14,134 nucleotides of DNA, from the NCBI GenBank assembly GCA_904398675.1, contig CAJFPI010000047.1:1-14134 (forward strand). Direction: 5' to 3'. This stretch comes from an uncultured Oscillospiraceae bacterium (GTDB lineage Bacteria; Bacillota; Clostridia; Oscillospirales; Oscillospiraceae). Numbering within the stretch: the stretch's first letter is position 1; each line of letters opens with the position of its first letter. The position numbers and the translations under genes are program-made. Of this stretch, positions 13,423 to 14,134 are shown in pieces. Under the pieces are notes generated by a model. It made no database searches, was not told the DNA's origin, and worked only from the letters and a program-made list of their open reading frames with translations.

Positions 13423-14134
13423 TTACAGCAGGACCTCCTCCTGGTTTTCCTCCTGCGTCCCATGGACAGCAGCCTTGCCGCCGGCAAAGCCGGCCAGAAC
13501 TGCCTGCAGGTCGATGCCGGTGGATTCCTTCACGCCGTCCACGATCTGGTTGGCGCTCAGCATCACGTCCTTCACCAGCTTTGTGGAGTTGCCGTCGCCG
13601 TACATGACGATCTTCTCCGTCTGGCTGAGAGGCGCGGCGGCGTTCTTCACCACCTCGGGCAGAGCGTTGAGGTACATCTCCAGCACCGACGCCTCGCCCA
13701 TCTTCCGCTGGGCTTCCGCCTTTTTCTCGATGGCCTCCGCCTCGGCAAGTCCCTTGGCCCGGATACCCTCGGCCTCCTGCTCCATGGAGAATCGGAGGGC
13801 CTCCGCCTCGGCCTTGCGGGCCTCCGCCTCCTTCAGCGCCTCATAGGCCTTGGCGTCCGCCTCCCGCTGGCGGCGGATCAGTTCAGCCTCTGCCTCCTTT
13901 TCCGCCTGATACTTCATGGCGTCCGCCTGCTTGCGGATCTCGGCGTCCAGCTGCCGCTCCTTCAGGGCGATCTCCTTCTCCGCCAGCTCCGCCTCCTTCT
14001 CCTTTTTGGCGATGTCGGCGTTGGTGCGGGTGACCTCGATGGTTTTCCGCTGCTCCTCCTGCTGGATGGAGTAGGCGGCGTCGGCCTCGGCCTTCTTGGT
14101 GTCGGCCCGGACCTGCATCTCCGCCTGCTGCACC
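13423..14134 (-). CDS. Flotillin-like protein, C-terminal part (cut by the window edge)
   Basis: An open minus-strand frame of about 237 codons runs off the right edge; its true start and N-terminal SPFH/band-7 domain lie outside. The visible part is a long charged coiled coil, with Ala-Glu-Ala and Lys-Ala-Glu repeats over about 150 residues. It is followed by the flotillin-type tail: LEMYLNALPEVVKNAAAPLS, then TEKIVMYGDGNSTKLVKD. This matches bacterial flotillins such as YuaG/FloT, membrane-associated scaffolds of functional membrane microdomains. The C-terminus ends in a Gln/Glu-rich tail. TAA is at 13423-13425 (reverse complement). It converges on the M20 gene and shares a hairpin terminator with it, so it is not part of the transporter operon. 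Confidence 0.88.
   Translation of the reverse strand, partial: VQQAEMQVRADTKKAEADAAYSIQQEEQRKTIEVTRTNADIAKKEKEAELAEKEIALKERQLDAEIRKQADAMKYQAEKEAEAELIRRQREADAKAYEALKEAEARKAEAEALRFSMEQEAEGIRAKGLAEAEAIEKKAEAQRKMGEASVLEMYLNALPEVVKNAAAPLSQTEKIVMYGDGNSTKLVKDVMLSANQIVDGVKESTGIDLQAVLAGFAGGKAAVHGTQEENQEEVLL

Overview
The window looks like chromosomal DNA of a GC-rich Clostridia-type Firmicute, perhaps an Oscillospiraceae-like gut anaerobe; the placement is inference. Coding regions are GC-rich (a sampled 60-base stretch is 65% GC). Promoters are classical housekeeping types with 17-base spacers, Shine-Dalgarno sites are strong, and lipoproteins carry Gram-positive-style lipoboxes. The gene families (AIM24-like protein, AzgA-type NCS2 permease, PucR regulator, flotillin) fit that group. 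No rRNA, tRNA, CRISPR array, phage or insertion sequence was seen.

Left part (1-3748): the 3' end of a membrane protein gene, then three single-gene units with their own promoters. These are an AIM24-family protein (297-1070), a purine-type NCS2 permease (1333-2730) and, convergent to the permease, a small lipoprotein (2878-3579, minus). Strong hairpin terminators separate them; the one at 2826-2868 probably serves both converging genes.

Central part (3749-5343): a PucR-family regulator gene on the minus strand faces a 398-base AT-rich region. Two outward-facing promoters lie in it, with nested palindromes between them, including a perfect TGTGA-N6-TCACA box.

Right part (5344-13390): a plus-strand run of seven closely spaced genes that ends at a 13-bp hairpin. 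In order they encode a pentein-fold protein of the arginine deiminase/amidinotransferase type, a complete peptide/opine/nickel-type ABC importer (binding lipoprotein, two permeases, two ATPases) and an M20-family metallohydrolase homologue. PucR is the obvious candidate local regulator. The simplest reading is a regulated uptake-and-processing system for a peptide-like or guanidino/ureido compound. Both putative enzymes lack residues their families normally need. The pentein protein has Asn and Ser where the catalytic His and Cys are expected. The M20 protein lacks both residues expected to hold only the second zinc. This makes the operon the most interesting part of the window.

The right edge (13423-14134, minus) holds the C-terminal part of a flotillin-like protein, cut by the window end.
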